Source of the DNA: Parapedobacter pyrenivorans_A
Lineage (GTDB): Bacteria > Bacteroidota > Bacteroidia > Sphingobacteriales > Sphingobacteriaceae
Reading direction: 5' to 3'
Assembly (NCBI RefSeq): GCF_041925275.1
Contig: NZ_JBHEUZ010000016.1
Coordinates: 1-64,000, forward strand
DNA length: 64,000 nt
In this document: piece by piece, positions 19,076-28,937 of the stretch
Position numbering within the stretch: the stretch's first letter is position 1
Layout: every line of letters starts with the position of its first letter
The notes under the pieces: generated by a model
The model's database searches: none
What the model saw: only the letters and a program-made list of their open reading frames with translations
What the model was told of the DNA's origin: nothing
Program-made: the position numbers and the translations under genes

Positions 19076-20233
19076 TTATCGGGTGCGCATCTTCGTCCGC
19101 TTTCCCCACTTCCTGTTATACCAAATGAAAAAGCCGGTAACGGGTAAGGACGCACAAACCAGCGAAGCGATAAACATGAGGATTTTGCCACCCATACCCA
19201 TAAACGATCCCACATGCAGGTCGAAATTCATGGCCCTGATCTTTTCCCCACTATTGAGGTCGGCCGTACCGTAGCTCGACAGGAAGTTGCCTGAACTCCG
19301 GTCGTAATACGCCCATTCAAAGTGGTAGGTACGGCTTTTCACCTTGCGCACCTGGAAATCAAACGGCGCCGTATCCTTATCGCGGAACCGCATAGAAATC
19401 ATATCGGCGTCGGGATGGACCGCCAATACATGGGCAAACGCTTGATCCATGGGAACACCCGAAGTTACCTGTTGTGCCTGCGACAGCGGCACTTCCCGCA
19501 CCACCTTGGCCCGGCCGCCGCTGAATACGAAATAAAAAGAATCGGCCACCCATTGAAAGGAAAACACCAAGCCCGTAAGGGCGAGGATAAGTGCCGGTAC
19601 AAGCAGATAAAACCCCCATACGTTGTGCAGGTCATAGTTGAGCCGCTTGGTTCTCGCACGCCACTTCACCGTAAAACTTCGGCGGAGTGCTTTGGGGCTC
19701 CATTTTTTTGGCCACCAAAGGACTAGTCCACTGATAAGTAACAACACGAAGATCAACGTCGAATACGCCACGATGGGTTGGCCGATCTTATGGCCAAGCA
19801 ACAAGTGGGTGTGCAGCGCCAATACGATCTGGAAGAACTCGCGGTTGGTATTTTCAACATGGATCACCGCTGCGGTATAGGGATCTACATACACCCGGAA
19901 GTTGTAACGGAAATAATCCCAATGGCCAATGCCATCGGGATTAATATCCAACGCCCTAAAGACCCAGCTTCGATCGCGGGCCGGCTGGAAGTCGCACCTG
20001 CTTACCGCATAATCCGGCCCCAGCGCATCCTGTACGTTGGTAAGCATTTCCGAAACCGGCCTGAACGCTGCCTGCTGCGGTTGCACGAACAACCGTTCGT
20101 GGTAGGCCAACGCTTTAAACTCATCGATAAATACATAGACGCACCCTGTGATGCTCACCACGAAAACAACCAGCCCCGTCAGTAATCCCAACCACAGGTG
20201 CAGCCACGCATTCAACCGGCTCAACATCCCCAT
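19076..20233 (-). CDS. PepSY-associated transmembrane protein, likely metal/siderophore reductase-like
   Basis: A 385-residue membrane protein with the PepSY_TM layout: an N-terminal helix (LHLWLGLLTGLVVFVVSITG), an extracytoplasmic region, central helices (STLIFVLLLISGLVLWWP and LLVPALILALTGLVFSF), a PepSY-like domain, and a final helix (ILMFIASLVCASLPVTGFFIWY). Conserved His residues in the helices (HLWLG, LALHTHLLLGHKIG, DLHNVWGFY, DLHVGSFMG) resemble heme-ligand positions in the family. Such proteins often accompany TonB receptors and are thought to release or reduce imported metal. The gene begins 4 bases after the TonB receptor gene. Confidence 0.9.
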   Translation of the reverse strand: MGMLSRLNAWLHLWLGLLTGLVVFVVSITGCVYVFIDEFKALAYHERLFVQPQQAAFRPVSEMLTNVQDALGPDYAVSRCDFQPARDRSWVFRALDINPDGIGHWDYFRYNFRVYVDPYTAAVIHVENTNREFFQIVLALHTHLLLGHKIGQPIVAYSTLIFVLLLISGLVLWWPKKWSPKALRRSFTVKWRARTKRLNYDLHNVWGFYLLVPALILALTGLVFSFQWVADSFYFVFSGGRAKVVREVPLSQAQQVTSGVPMDQAFAHVLAVHPDADMISMRFRDKDTAPFDFQVRKVKSRTYHFEWAYYDRSSGNFLSSYGTADLNSGEKIRAMNFDLHVGSFMGMGGKILMFIASLVCASLPVTGFFIWYNRKWGKRTKMRTR

Positions 20234-20237
20234 GCGA

Positions 20238-22826
20238 TCAGAACGAATAGGCGATGTTCAGGTTGGCCTTTGCCCCATTGCCCATGGCATACCGGACCCC
20301 GCTGGCATTATACTGGCTGTAAAACGGGAAGTAATCTTTATTAAACAGGTTTTCCACTCCCAAGCTGACCAACACCGCACGATTTACCTGGTAGGAACCA
20401 CTGAAATTAAACAAGCTGACTGCCTTTACAGGCCCTTGCGCCGTGGCATACGTACCATCGGGTTTGGGGTCAAACCGATCGCGGCTTCCGTTGTAGATCC
20501 AGAACAACTGGAGATTCAACCGGTCTACCGGTACGTATTGCACAAAGGCGGTAGCACGCGGCGGCGCGATACGCGCATAGCCGAGGTATGTTTTGCTGCC
20601 ATCCTCATTTTCAGATTTACCCTCCACGTAGGCATACGTTGCACCCAATGACCACCGGTGGGTCAGGCGCGCATCCGCCGTCAACTCATACCCATATACC
20701 CGCTCCGGCGCACGGGCCGGCAATAGGGTACCGTGCTCGTTGGCCACCAGATTCGCCCCCAGTTCGGAGGTACTCACGTAGTATGCTCCCGTCAGATGGA
20801 ACACCGAGAACCGGCTGCTTGCCCCCACTTCGTAATTGTTGGTGATGATGGGGTCGGTCTGCAACTGCTGCAACGTATTCTGGTCGGCCGCGCGGACAAT
20901 GCGGCCAAGCTCGTTGAGGCCGAAAGCCTGCGAGAAACTCACAAACGGATTAAATGCCGGAAACTGCGTATAGCGCAGGCCCGCATTGAACATCGTGGCG
21001 CTGTAGTCGATCGTGCCACCGGTTACAGCGATGCTCCCTTCTCCATTCGGCCCCTTGGCCAACGTTTGGAAATCAGCAATCTTCACCGAAGCATTCTCAT
21101 ACCGGAGTCCGCCCTTGAAAATCAGGTGTTCAAAAAAGTCCGCCTTGACCTGTAAGTATGGCGCAATGTTGGTCATATCCATGTTGGGTATATATATCCG
21201 CCCATCAAGCAGCGGTTGACTGGTCACATCTCCCAACAGGTCGAGGCCATAGGTTACGCTTCCCTTTACAACGCTGCTGTTCCACGGTGTATAAAGGTTC
21301 AGCCGGATACCCCTTTTCTTCGAACTGATCTGCGTCTGCCCTGGTCCGTACCAACCATTGGCCTGCGCTACGTAGCGATTGGTAGATAGGAAACGGTTGA
21401 AATACCCCGTCAGTTCGAGCGATGAGCCGAACGGCAGCGCTTCCTGGCGATACGTCAGGAACGCATTGTGGTTTTGCGGGGTACCGGAAGGCGCTCCCGG
21501 ATCATCGCCCTTGATACCCACCGCTGGGCGCACACCATACTCACCTGCTACGTTGATGTAATCACTTTCCTGCAAACTCCGGAAAAAGCTATAGGCCGCA
21601 CTGATGCTGGCAGCGGGAGTAAACCGGTAAATCGCTTTCGCAAAGAGGTTGGTCGAAGCCGACTGCGACAAGCCATCCTCCTGCGCCAAGATATTCCCCT
21701 CACCATCCTTGAAAACCCCCAGGTAATTGTGCGTACCGCTTACCGCATAGGAAAATTTATCCAGCGTCCCATCAAACGACTGCGAAAAGCGGTAGCCTAC
21801 CGAATTGGCCGGATGGAACGGGTGCGCATTGGTACCTACCGTGGTACGGCCGCCGATCTTCCGATCGGAGCCCGGCGTTTTGGTGATGTAATTGATGATA
21901 CCCCCACCGGAGCCATTGCCGTAGATGGAGGTAGCGCCTTTGATGATTTCCACGCGTTCGATGATCGCCGGATCGAGTGAGCGGATATCCCGGTTGCCAT
22001 TCATCAATGGGGTAGACTGCGGCACCCCATCGATTAGCACGAGCACACTGCGCCCCCGGAGTGTCTGCCCCGAATTCGTCGCCTTGTTGGTCGACGGGCC
22101 GAGCCCCGGCACCGTATAACCCAGAATTTCGCTGATGGAATTGTTGATGTTCACCTGTTGCTCGATGGTCGCCGCACTCAATACCGTCACCGAAGAAGGT
22201 ACCTCATCGATGCTTTCCGGCATCCGGCTAGCGGTGACCACCACTTCCGAAAGCTGTCCCTGCTGCTGCAGGGTCACGACCAGGTCAGTCGTCTGCTGCG
22301 CCCCCACCGTTACTTGTTCCGTTTGGGGTTGATACCCCACCGCCGAGGTGCGCAGCGAATAGCGCCCCACCTCCATGTCGGCCAGTTTAAACCGGCCTTC
22401 GCCGTCGGTCTGCACACTGGCATACCCAGGTATGCCCACCGTTGCATAGGCTGCGGGTGCACCGTCGGGCGTCTGCACCCGGCCCGATATCGAACCTTTG
22501 CCGCGTGAAGCCTGGATCAGGATCTGGTTACCCCGGCTACGCGCAGCGATGATGCCATCACCCAGCAGTTGCTGCAGCGCATCGGCCACCGTCACGCCAG
22601 CAAATCGGAGGTCTACCGTCCGATCCAGGTCTAAGCCCGTATTGCTATAAGAAAACGAACAATCAGCCGCATCACCGATGCGGTTTAGCGCTTCAGCCAG
22701 CGAGATTCCGGTCGCCTGCACCGATATACGGCGATCCAATGGGTTGTTTTGGGCGATTAAAGGCAAGGCATAGAGGCATACCAAAACAAAGGCCAGCGCC
22801 ATTCGTGCACGTAGGTTAATATTCAT
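20238..22826 (-). CDS. TonB-dependent receptor with STN signalling domain
   Basis: About 862 residues from the ATG at 22826, which opens the signal peptide (MNINLRARMALAFVLVCLYA, cleavage near LIAQ). An STN domain follows (RRISVQATGISLAEALNRIG and VTVADALQQLLGDG), the module that contacts FecR across the periplasm. Then come a carboxypeptidase-regulatory-like domain, the plug (VTASRMPESIDEVPSSVTVL; LRGRSVLVLIDGVPQSTP) and a siderophore-receptor-type barrel ending in LNIAYSF. The DRFDPKPDGTY and YASVQ regions resemble ferric-siderophore receptors rather than SusC. It lies 40 bases after fecR and 4 bases before the PepSY gene. The ligand could be an iron, copper or other metal chelate. Confidence 0.93.
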   Translation of the reverse strand: MNINLRARMALAFVLVCLYALPLIAQNNPLDRRISVQATGISLAEALNRIGDAADCSFSYSNTGLDLDRTVDLRFAGVTVADALQQLLGDGIIAARSRGNQILIQASRGKGSISGRVQTPDGAPAAYATVGIPGYASVQTDGEGRFKLADMEVGRYSLRTSAVGYQPQTEQVTVGAQQTTDLVVTLQQQGQLSEVVVTASRMPESIDEVPSSVTVLSAATIEQQVNINNSISEILGYTVPGLGPSTNKATNSGQTLRGRSVLVLIDGVPQSTPLMNGNRDIRSLDPAIIERVEIIKGATSIYGNGSGGGIINYITKTPGSDRKIGGRTTVGTNAHPFHPANSVGYRFSQSFDGTLDKFSYAVSGTHNYLGVFKDGEGNILAQEDGLSQSASTNLFAKAIYRFTPAASISAAYSFFRSLQESDYINVAGEYGVRPAVGIKGDDPGAPSGTPQNHNAFLTYRQEALPFGSSLELTGYFNRFLSTNRYVAQANGWYGPGQTQISSKKRGIRLNLYTPWNSSVVKGSVTYGLDLLGDVTSQPLLDGRIYIPNMDMTNIAPYLQVKADFFEHLIFKGGLRYENASVKIADFQTLAKGPNGEGSIAVTGGTIDYSATMFNAGLRYTQFPAFNPFVSFSQAFGLNELGRIVRAADQNTLQQLQTDPIITNNYEVGASSRFSVFHLTGAYYVSTSELGANLVANEHGTLLPARAPERVYGYELTADARLTHRWSLGATYAYVEGKSENEDGSKTYLGYARIAPPRATAFVQYVPVDRLNLQLFWIYNGSRDRFDPKPDGTYATAQGPVKAVSLFNFSGSYQVNRAVLVSLGVENLFNKDYFPFYSQYNASGVRYAMGNGAKANLNIAYSF

Positions 22827-22867
22827 ATTTTTGTAACGTATACTGGTTAAATTAAACAATTAGTGTA

Positions 22868-23833
22868 TTAGAAAATTATAAGCTCCTTTTCCGATAGGCG
22901 ATAATGGAATTGCATGACGAAGGCCAGGTCGTCCATCACCGTTTTCAGCGGCGCCTGTGCAAACGACCCCGTAAATGTCATGGTTTTCAGGTCGGGTCGC
23001 TCGATGGTGACCGAAACGCCATACCACCGCTGCAGTCGGACGGCTATTTCAGCCAATCGATGGTTGTTGAACACCAGTCGCCCTTCTTTCCACGCGAGCC
23101 GATTGCGCGGGATCTCAGCGATCGGCACCAGTGTGCCCGATTTCGCCCAACGCGCTCCCTGCCCAGCGTTCACGATGCGTGTGTCATCGCTGCTTTTTAC
23201 CTCGAAACGCACTTTACCCGCCTCCACCAGCAACGTATGCGATTCGTCGGGATAAGCCGTCAGGTTGAATGCCGTGCCAAGTACCTCGGTAGTGGTATTT
23301 CCCGCGTCAACGACAAATGGCCTGTTCGCATCATGTGCAACGGCGAAGAACCCCTCGCCCACCAACTTCACCAAGCGAGTCCCTTCACCAAACACCTCCG
23401 GATATTCCAAGCGGCTACCACCGTTCAGGTGCACCAGGGTTCCATCATTCAGCGTCAGTTGGGCCTTCCTGCCGGGCGGTACGTCAAGTACGCTGAGCGG
23501 CACGGCCTCGGGTACGGCTTCATCGTTGCCCACTGGCCAAAGGAATAGGATTATGGCGACCACCGCCGCTGCGCCGGAAAGCAGGACTGCCGGTAGCCAT
23601 CGTCGTTTTGCCGGGTGGCTCAGGTTTCCTGCTGCTTGCCCCCCTTCCACGGGCAGCCGGCTTTCCATGTCAGTCCACAACCGCGTCAGCTCATCGCCAT
23701 CGCGCCTAAGCTGCGGTGGCTCAAACGCCTCCATTTCCTCGTCTGCCAACCAGCGTTCCACGGCTTCACGTTCAGCGGCCGTGCACTGCCCCAGGTGGTA
23801 CTTTTCAATCAGTTGCGGAGTTACGTTTATCAT
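22868..23833 (-). CDS. FecR-family anti-sigma factor
   Basis: A 321-residue inner-membrane regulator. The cytoplasmic N-terminus (LIEKYHLGQCTAAEREAVERWL) is the sigma-binding region. One membrane helix lies near residue 82 (AVLLSGAAAVVAIILFLWPV). The periplasmic FecR domain follows (LDVPPGRKAQLTLNDGTLVHLNGGSRLEYPE) and the DUF4974 C-terminus (RLQRWYGVSVTIERPDLKTMTFTGSF) resembles the STN fold of the receptor. It should hold the sigma factor inactive until the receptor signals ligand binding. It is 59 bases after the sigma gene and 40 before the receptor, the classic fecI-fecR-receptor order. Confidence 0.94.
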   Translation of the reverse strand: MINVTPQLIEKYHLGQCTAAEREAVERWLADEEMEAFEPPQLRRDGDELTRLWTDMESRLPVEGGQAAGNLSHPAKRRWLPAVLLSGAAAVVAIILFLWPVGNDEAVPEAVPLSVLDVPPGRKAQLTLNDGTLVHLNGGSRLEYPEVFGEGTRLVKLVGEGFFAVAHDANRPFVVDAGNTTTEVLGTAFNLTAYPDESHTLLVEAGKVRFEVKSSDDTRIVNAGQGARWAKSGTLVPIAEIPRNRLAWKEGRLVFNNHRLAEIAVRLQRWYGVSVTIERPDLKTMTFTGSFAQAPLKTVMDDLAFVMQFHYRLSEKELIIF

Positions 23834-23892
23834 CGCGTTCTGTAGTCATTAACGGATGATGGCAATCTTTTCCTAATGCCTAATGAAAAAAA

Positions 23893-24438
23893 TCAGCTAT
23901 TGCCAAATTTGGTGATTTCGCCCCGGATAAGGTGAACGGCTTTGTATAAATGGTACTCTACGGTCTTTTCTGAAATACCGAGGCGTACCGCGATCTCCGG
24001 CTTACTGAGTTCTTCTTCGTAAGCCAGCCGGTATACTTCCTGGCATCTGCACGGCAATGCCGCAATGAAGCGGCTGATCCCCGCCGTCAATTCGTTGTAA
24101 TACACCGTATCTTCCGTATCGCAGCAAGCCCGGCAATCGTGTACTTGGCACTGATCCAGGTGCCGTTTCACGGAAGCACAATGCCTGTGAAAATCAAAGA
24201 TCTTGCGTTTCGCCGCACGGGTCAGGTACTTGATGACCCCCCCATCCACCGGGCCGATATCTTCCCGCCGTTCCCACACTGCCAAAAAAATATCGTGGAC
24301 CACCTCCTCGGCCAAGCAAAGGTCTTGCATGTGGTGATAGCAATAGTCGCGTAGCTGGATTGCATATAACCGGTACAGCGCCTCGAATCGCTTCCGGTCA
24401 ATCGGTTGAGGTATATTTGCCGCTGTGTCACCTGTCAT
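23893..24438 (-). CDS. ECF (FecI-type) RNA polymerase sigma factor
   Basis: A 181-residue sigma-70 family factor. The ATG at 24438 is preferred because the longer frame adds non-family residues and crosses a perfect promoter element. Region 2 is visible (RFEALYRLYAIQLRDYCYHHMQDLCLAEEVVHDIFLAVWE) and region 4 is the C-terminal HTH (CQEVYRLAYEEELSKPEIAVRLGISEKTVEYHLYKAV). Between them is an unusual Cys/His-rich linker (CQVHDCRACCDTED) that could sense metal or redox state. It is the first gene of the block and probably directs transcription of the receptor and perhaps of the efflux genes. Confidence 0.93.
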   Translation of the reverse strand: MTGDTAANIPQPIDRKRFEALYRLYAIQLRDYCYHHMQDLCLAEEVVHDIFLAVWERREDIGPVDGGVIKYLTRAAKRKIFDFHRHCASVKRHLDQCQVHDCRACCDTEDTVYYNELTAGISRFIAALPCRCQEVYRLAYEEELSKPEIAVRLGISEKTVEYHLYKAVHLIRGEITKFGNS

Positions 24439-24446
24439 AGCGGAGG

Positions 24447-24454
24447 CAAATATA
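24447..24454 (-). promoter_or_regulatory. Perfect -7 element immediately before the ECF sigma gene
   Basis: CAAATATA on the plus strand is TATATTTG on the minus strand. It ends 8 bases before the ATG, so the transcript would be leaderless or nearly so. This supports the ATG at 24438. Confidence 0.45.
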
Positions 24455-24535
24455 TAATTATTTAGATTAATTTTAAATAACAAGCCCAATCAATTTTCGC
24501 CCCTCCGGCTTCGGAATACCAGTTTAGGCATTTAA

Positions 24536-24876
24536 CTACCTGTAGCTGGTCATCAAAAAATCTTCCGAGAATCTCGTCTTTTCATAGATACCCTTCCCCA
24601 TCGCCGATGCTTGCAGCGTAATGCGCTTTTTACCCCCGTCGGCGCACGGTTCAATAATACCGCCATCACCTCTTCCGGCACCCCCCGTTTCCGGAAGGCG
24701 GGTATAATCCCCATGCCATGGATGCCGACGGTATTCCCGTTTCGAAGGTGATGGCGGTACCGATGGCTTCCTCGCCGATGTAGACCGAGTAATAGCCAAT
24801 CTGGTGCATGGTTTGGATAACCGTTTGGGCGGCGAGCTCGCCGTTGCCGTCAATCAATGCTCTGTAGCGCTGGTAC
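24536..24876 (-). pseudogene. Frameshifted GNAT-family acetyltransferase remnant
   Basis: Three frames must be joined to read a GNAT C-terminal half. The first carries GNGELAAQTVIQTMHQ, then IGYYSVYIGEEAIGTAITF and GIPSASMAWG. The second, after a shift near 24706, carries IIPAFRKRGVPEEVMAVLLN, the acetyl-CoA-binding loop and helix. The third, after a shift near 24640, carries KKRITLQASAMGKGIYEK and DFLMTSYR before the stop. The N-terminal third of a GNAT is absent; just upstream a different frame holds a signal-peptide-like start (MPFRFLSTCLLTLFLCTAFA) that ends at a TGA. With two frameshifts and a missing N-terminus this is a decayed gene. GNAT assignment rests on the RxxGV/A motif and the C-terminal pattern. 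Confidence 0.65.
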
Positions 24877-25045
24877 CTGCAAAGGCAGTACACAAAAATA
24901 GGGTTAATAGGCAAGTTGACAAAAACCGAAACGGCATTACTTTTTCCAACAGAATATTGAAAATATAAAAATCAAACTTATCTTTACTCCATAACGAAAA
25001 AAAGTCATTCGATAACACGCACTTATTCAATTCAACCATCAACCG

Positions 25046-28000
25046 ATGACGACAATCAACCGCTCCTTAAAAATTGCGCTATGGCCACTTTTGGTTGTGC
25101 TGGCCGTTATACCGGTGCTTAGCCAGCCACGCAGCAATTATACGTTACTTTGGCAAATCAATGGAAATGGATCGAAAGCCCCGTCCTACCTGTTTGGTTC
25201 GGCACACGTCAAAGACAATCGGGCATTCCAATTCAGCGACTCGGTGATGCTAGCCTTGGATGCCTGCGATCTATTCGCCTTGGAACTCCATCCCGATTCA
25301 GCGGTCCGGGCGGCACTAGCCTATCGCCAAAAAATAAAGCTGCATCCGAAGAACCACCAACTGACTTCAGAGCAGGCGGCCGAGGTAATCAAACGATATG
25401 AGGCGGAATATGGACATACGCCAGATTCATCTATTTTGAACAACCCGCTTCTGATTGAACACCTGATGCGGCCCGTCGCTTCGAAGCCCGACGACCGGAT
25501 AAGCACTGTGGACACGTATCTTTTGGGTATCGCGCTCACGCGGCATAAGCATCTACGCGGCCTTGAACATATCGATGATTTATCAACGCGGTTCGGTGCT
25601 GACAAATCACTCTCGGGCCTGTTTACTGACGACAAGGGCACCCACGATGCCATGCTGGAAGAGGTGCTTTCCGCTTATGGTACGGGTGATTTGGATAAAC
25701 TATGGCGTGTAATCGGACGCTATGCGACAGCCGACACAACCCTCAAACGCCGAAACGTAGAAATGACCGAAAGCATCATTCAATTGATGGACGAAGGCTC
25801 TCTTTTTGCTGTCGCCGGCGTTGCCCATTTACCCGGTGAACAGGGGATTATTGCTCTATTACGGAATGCCGGATTTACCGTGCGGCCTGTGGAAGCTACA
25901 TTTACAGGTCTAGCAGGCCAGTATGCGGTAGACGTTTCGGCAATGCGCTGGCATCCGGTTAAGGATAGCATCTACGCTTATCAGATAGACCTGCCGCCTG
26001 GCCACTTTCATTATGAACGATCAGGTCTTTCTAGCTCACTCCAATATATGGACCTTATCAACGCTTCGGAACTACATGTTTCAACGCGGATCGTAGGCCC
26101 TGCCGGCACGATAGACGCCGACGAGTATTTGGAACAAGAGCTAGACCGCTATGTTGCCACGAAAAAAGTGTCTTTGTTAAAACGCCGTTTCTTTAAAAAA
26201 AATGGCATCCCAGCACTTGAAATGGAGATGCGGGTAGGGCGAAACTATGAACGGGCACAGGTATTCATCCGCGATAACATTCAATACACACTCAGCCTGT
26301 TATATACGTCAGAAAAGGTCGACCCCGCCCTCCCATCGCGTTTTTTTGATTCATTCGCCTTATTACCGTTCGCACCGCACGATACCCCTCAGGCGATTTT
26401 CAAACATCCGGTGGGTGCATTTGAAATACGGTTTCCCACGATACCGGAAAAAACAGTGTCCGAACTGGAAAACCCCAATTTCCCCAATCATGAGCCACTT
26501 AAGCTACACCTCTTTTCGGCTTTCGACCGGGAAAAGCATGCACTATATGTGGTACGCTACAGTGATTTCCCAACGGGAATGTACCTGATGAACAAAGAAA
26601 TAGCCATCGACGGCCTTATCCAGCATGCCGTGGGATTAGGCGAACTGATAGGCACAACCAACGAAGTGGTTCGGGCCGGTCTGGTTGGAAAGGCGGCCGC
26701 TATCAAAAGCAAGGACGGCGGCCTCGTTGACATGGAGGTGTTTACCCGCGGCAATCGCGTGTACCTATTGATGCGAAACAGTATTTCTGGCATTCGCCCG
26801 GTCAATGACGATCATTTTTTCAGTTCGTTCAACATCCTTCCTATCGAGCCGACAACCTTTCATCCGTATGCGCTGGCCGCAGTCGCTACCGAGGTGCCCG
26901 GCACGCCCGTCATCCAACCAGCCGACCCCGATGACACCAGCCCTATCATCACCACTTCGCAATCCGCATACACCTTCGATCCAAATTCGGGCACGGTATA
27001 CGGCATGGAGAACTTAATCTTCGCTGCCTTTGCCAAATTCGATGTCGACACGTTTTACAGTGACATCATCAATAATATGTTAGACGACGACGATGCCATC
27101 GTGGAAGACCTCGATATCATTATCGACGGGCAACCCGGCAAAGAATACCACACTGAACGCGCCGTGGCAGGTACGGGAAATCGTATACGCATGTGGGTAA
27201 GCGGCGATACTTTCATCATACTCCAAGCGTTGGGCAGCCGAGCGCATATTCATGGCTCCGAAACGGATCGATTTTTTGACAAAGCGTACGCTACACCAAA
27301 CAACCCCAGCTTTGACGCGCACACCTCGAAAGCAGCAGCTATCATCCGTGATTTGCGGAGTGCTGACACTGCAGCACAATCGCAAGCACACCAAGCCCTC
27401 CACTATTACTACACTTTCGATAGTACCGAGGTTGTGTACCTACGCGAAGCGCTTGGCTATTCGTACGCCGATGATGATTCGGTCTCCCAAAATACCAGAC
27501 GGCAGTTAATCAGCGAGTTAGCCACCCTTCGGGATCGGGAATCTGCGCCCGCACTGCAAGGTCTATTTGACGACGATAGCACATCCGGTCCAATCAAGGC
27601 CGCTGTGCTTGAACACATCACCACGTTGGATTCAACAACGTTTGATTGGTATTTCAATACCTTAACAACCAATCCCCCCACCGAACCAAATTGGAACTAC
27701 GCGCTCTTATCCCCGCTTTACGATTCGCTATCGTATGTTGCCCAACATTTTGAGCAGCTGGCACCGCTGCTGGATGTGGATCATTACCGGCCTTATATCC
27801 TTTCGCTCGCGACATCCATGGTACATGCGGACACGCTGGCCAGCCGGCGGTTATCGAACGCTGCAAAGGTCCACCTCACCCAACATGCGCTGTCCGATCT
27901 GGACACCTTTCTGAACCAACTCGGGCAGACCGATGTCTATCCGAATTACGGCGCAATGTATAGCTACCTTAACCTCCTACCCGAGTTTGGTACTGCGGCG

Positions 28001-28519
28001 TCGGTTCAAGCCTTTACAACTCCGTTATTAACATTGGAAGATAACATCCAGTTGCAAGCGTCAGCCGTGGCTGCATGCATCCGAACTGGCATTAGGGTAA
28101 CCGATGAAATTTTGTACGCACGTCTGGATGACTTGAGCACGAGACGCGAAATCCTTACGGCATTCCACCGCGTCGGTCAGCTAGATCAGGTACCCGTCGT
28201 CTACTTTACCAACGAGGCGATAGCTGCCCTCTCGCTGTTCGACTATGCCGTCAACTACTATGACTATCCCGAAAGCGCCAATTTGTTGGGGCTGTTGAGC
28301 CAAGGAGAAGATTCGTACTATGCCATGGAGTGGACATGGTTGGACTACGAAGGCAACGTTTTGCGTTATATCGGGATATGTAAGTCCACAGATCTGGCCT
28401 TTACCGACGGACAATTTGAATTGTATCCGTGTTACTCAGACTTCGAGGAGGTCGAGCTAGAAACCGATTGGAAAGCATATGCCGAAAAGCTCATTGCGCT
28501 GATGCTTGACGCAGGATAA
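25046..28519 (+). CDS. Large TraB/GumN-domain exported protein with long C-terminal extension
   Basis: A 1,157-residue protein with a signal peptide (LKIALWPLLVVLAVIPVLSQ). Residues about 30-300 are a TraB/GumN (TIKI) domain: LLWQINGNGSKAPSYLFGSAH with the GxxH motif, FALELHPDS, and the closing LFAVAGVAHLPGEQGIIALLRNAGF. This fold includes putative metalloproteases. GumN proteins are usually about 300 residues; here roughly 850 more follow, with two copies of a PsbP-like or lipoprotein-like beta module (residues about 310-460 and 470-600) and a helical HEAT-like C-terminus (residues about 780-1157). The function of the extension is unknown. It is monocistronic and divergent from the GNAT pseudogene. 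Confidence 0.75.
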   Translation: MTTINRSLKIALWPLLVVLAVIPVLSQPRSNYTLLWQINGNGSKAPSYLFGSAHVKDNRAFQFSDSVMLALDACDLFALELHPDSAVRAALAYRQKIKLHPKNHQLTSEQAAEVIKRYEAEYGHTPDSSILNNPLLIEHLMRPVASKPDDRISTVDTYLLGIALTRHKHLRGLEHIDDLSTRFGADKSLSGLFTDDKGTHDAMLEEVLSAYGTGDLDKLWRVIGRYATADTTLKRRNVEMTESIIQLMDEGSLFAVAGVAHLPGEQGIIALLRNAGFTVRPVEATFTGLAGQYAVDVSAMRWHPVKDSIYAYQIDLPPGHFHYERSGLSSSLQYMDLINASELHVSTRIVGPAGTIDADEYLEQELDRYVATKKVSLLKRRFFKKNGIPALEMEMRVGRNYERAQVFIRDNIQYTLSLLYTSEKVDPALPSRFFDSFALLPFAPHDTPQAIFKHPVGAFEIRFPTIPEKTVSELENPNFPNHEPLKLHLFSAFDREKHALYVVRYSDFPTGMYLMNKEIAIDGLIQHAVGLGELIGTTNEVVRAGLVGKAAAIKSKDGGLVDMEVFTRGNRVYLLMRNSISGIRPVNDDHFFSSFNILPIEPTTFHPYALAAVATEVPGTPVIQPADPDDTSPIITTSQSAYTFDPNSGTVYGMENLIFAAFAKFDVDTFYSDIINNMLDDDDAIVEDLDIIIDGQPGKEYHTERAVAGTGNRIRMWVSGDTFIILQALGSRAHIHGSETDRFFDKAYATPNNPSFDAHTSKAAAIIRDLRSADTAAQSQAHQALHYYYTFDSTEVVYLREALGYSYADDDSVSQNTRRQLISELATLRDRESAPALQGLFDDDSTSGPIKAAVLEHITTLDSTTFDWYFNTLTTNPPTEPNWNYALLSPLYDSLSYVAQHFEQLAPLLDVDHYRPYILSLATSMVHADTLASRRLSNAAKVHLTQHALSDLDTFLNQLGQTDVYPNYGAMYSYLNLLPEFGTAASVQAFTTPLLTLEDNIQLQASAVAACIRTGIRVTDEILYARLDDLSTRREILTAFHRVGQLDQVPVVYFTNEAIAALSLFDYAVNYYDYPESANLLGLLSQGEDSYYAMEWTWLDYEGNVLRYIGICKSTDLAFTDGQFELYPCYSDFEEVELETDWKAYAEKLIALMLDAG

Positions 28520-28552
28520 GGCTTTCCTGCCTTCTTAGCCGACCGGCAGTCG

Positions 28553-28852
28553 TCAATGATCTGCCTTACTGGTATGCAGCGGTATCATCCGGAATTTCTT
28601 ACCCAGCAGGCTGATCAAACTGTCGGGCGGTATCGGCGAAGCGGCCTTAAAATCGATATCTACCAACGCGTCGTCGACGTACCACATACCGGGTGTTCCA
28701 ATCCGGTCCACGATGTGCTGCAATGTCGCCTGGCGCACATGCACCGTATCGATGCCCGCCTCCTGCCCGTAAATACGAATGTGTTCAGGCCGCTCCGAAA
28801 ATGCATATTGGGTAACGTTCACGCAGTTGGAAAGACCAATTTGCACCTGCAA
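28553..28852 (-). pseudogene. Probable gene fragment, STN-like domain
   Basis: A 99-codon minus-strand frame with no ATG at its upstream end (first possible start is TTG, directly after an in-frame TAA). The reading is protein-like: PEHIRIYGQEAGIDTVHVRQ, then QHIVDRIGTPGMWYVDDALV and SPIPPDSLISLLGKKFRMIP. The VHVRQATLQHIVDRI part resembles an STN or secretin-N helix-strand pattern. It probably is the 3' end of a larger gene removed by deletion. No full-length family is recognised, so the call is tentative. Confidence 0.3.
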
Positions 28853-28937
28853 TTAAAGAAATTCCAGGGTTTAGATGGAATCCTTCTGGCTCCTCTTTTA
28901 AAAAAATCCTGTATCTTTAGTGGCAAATAACAGCAAC

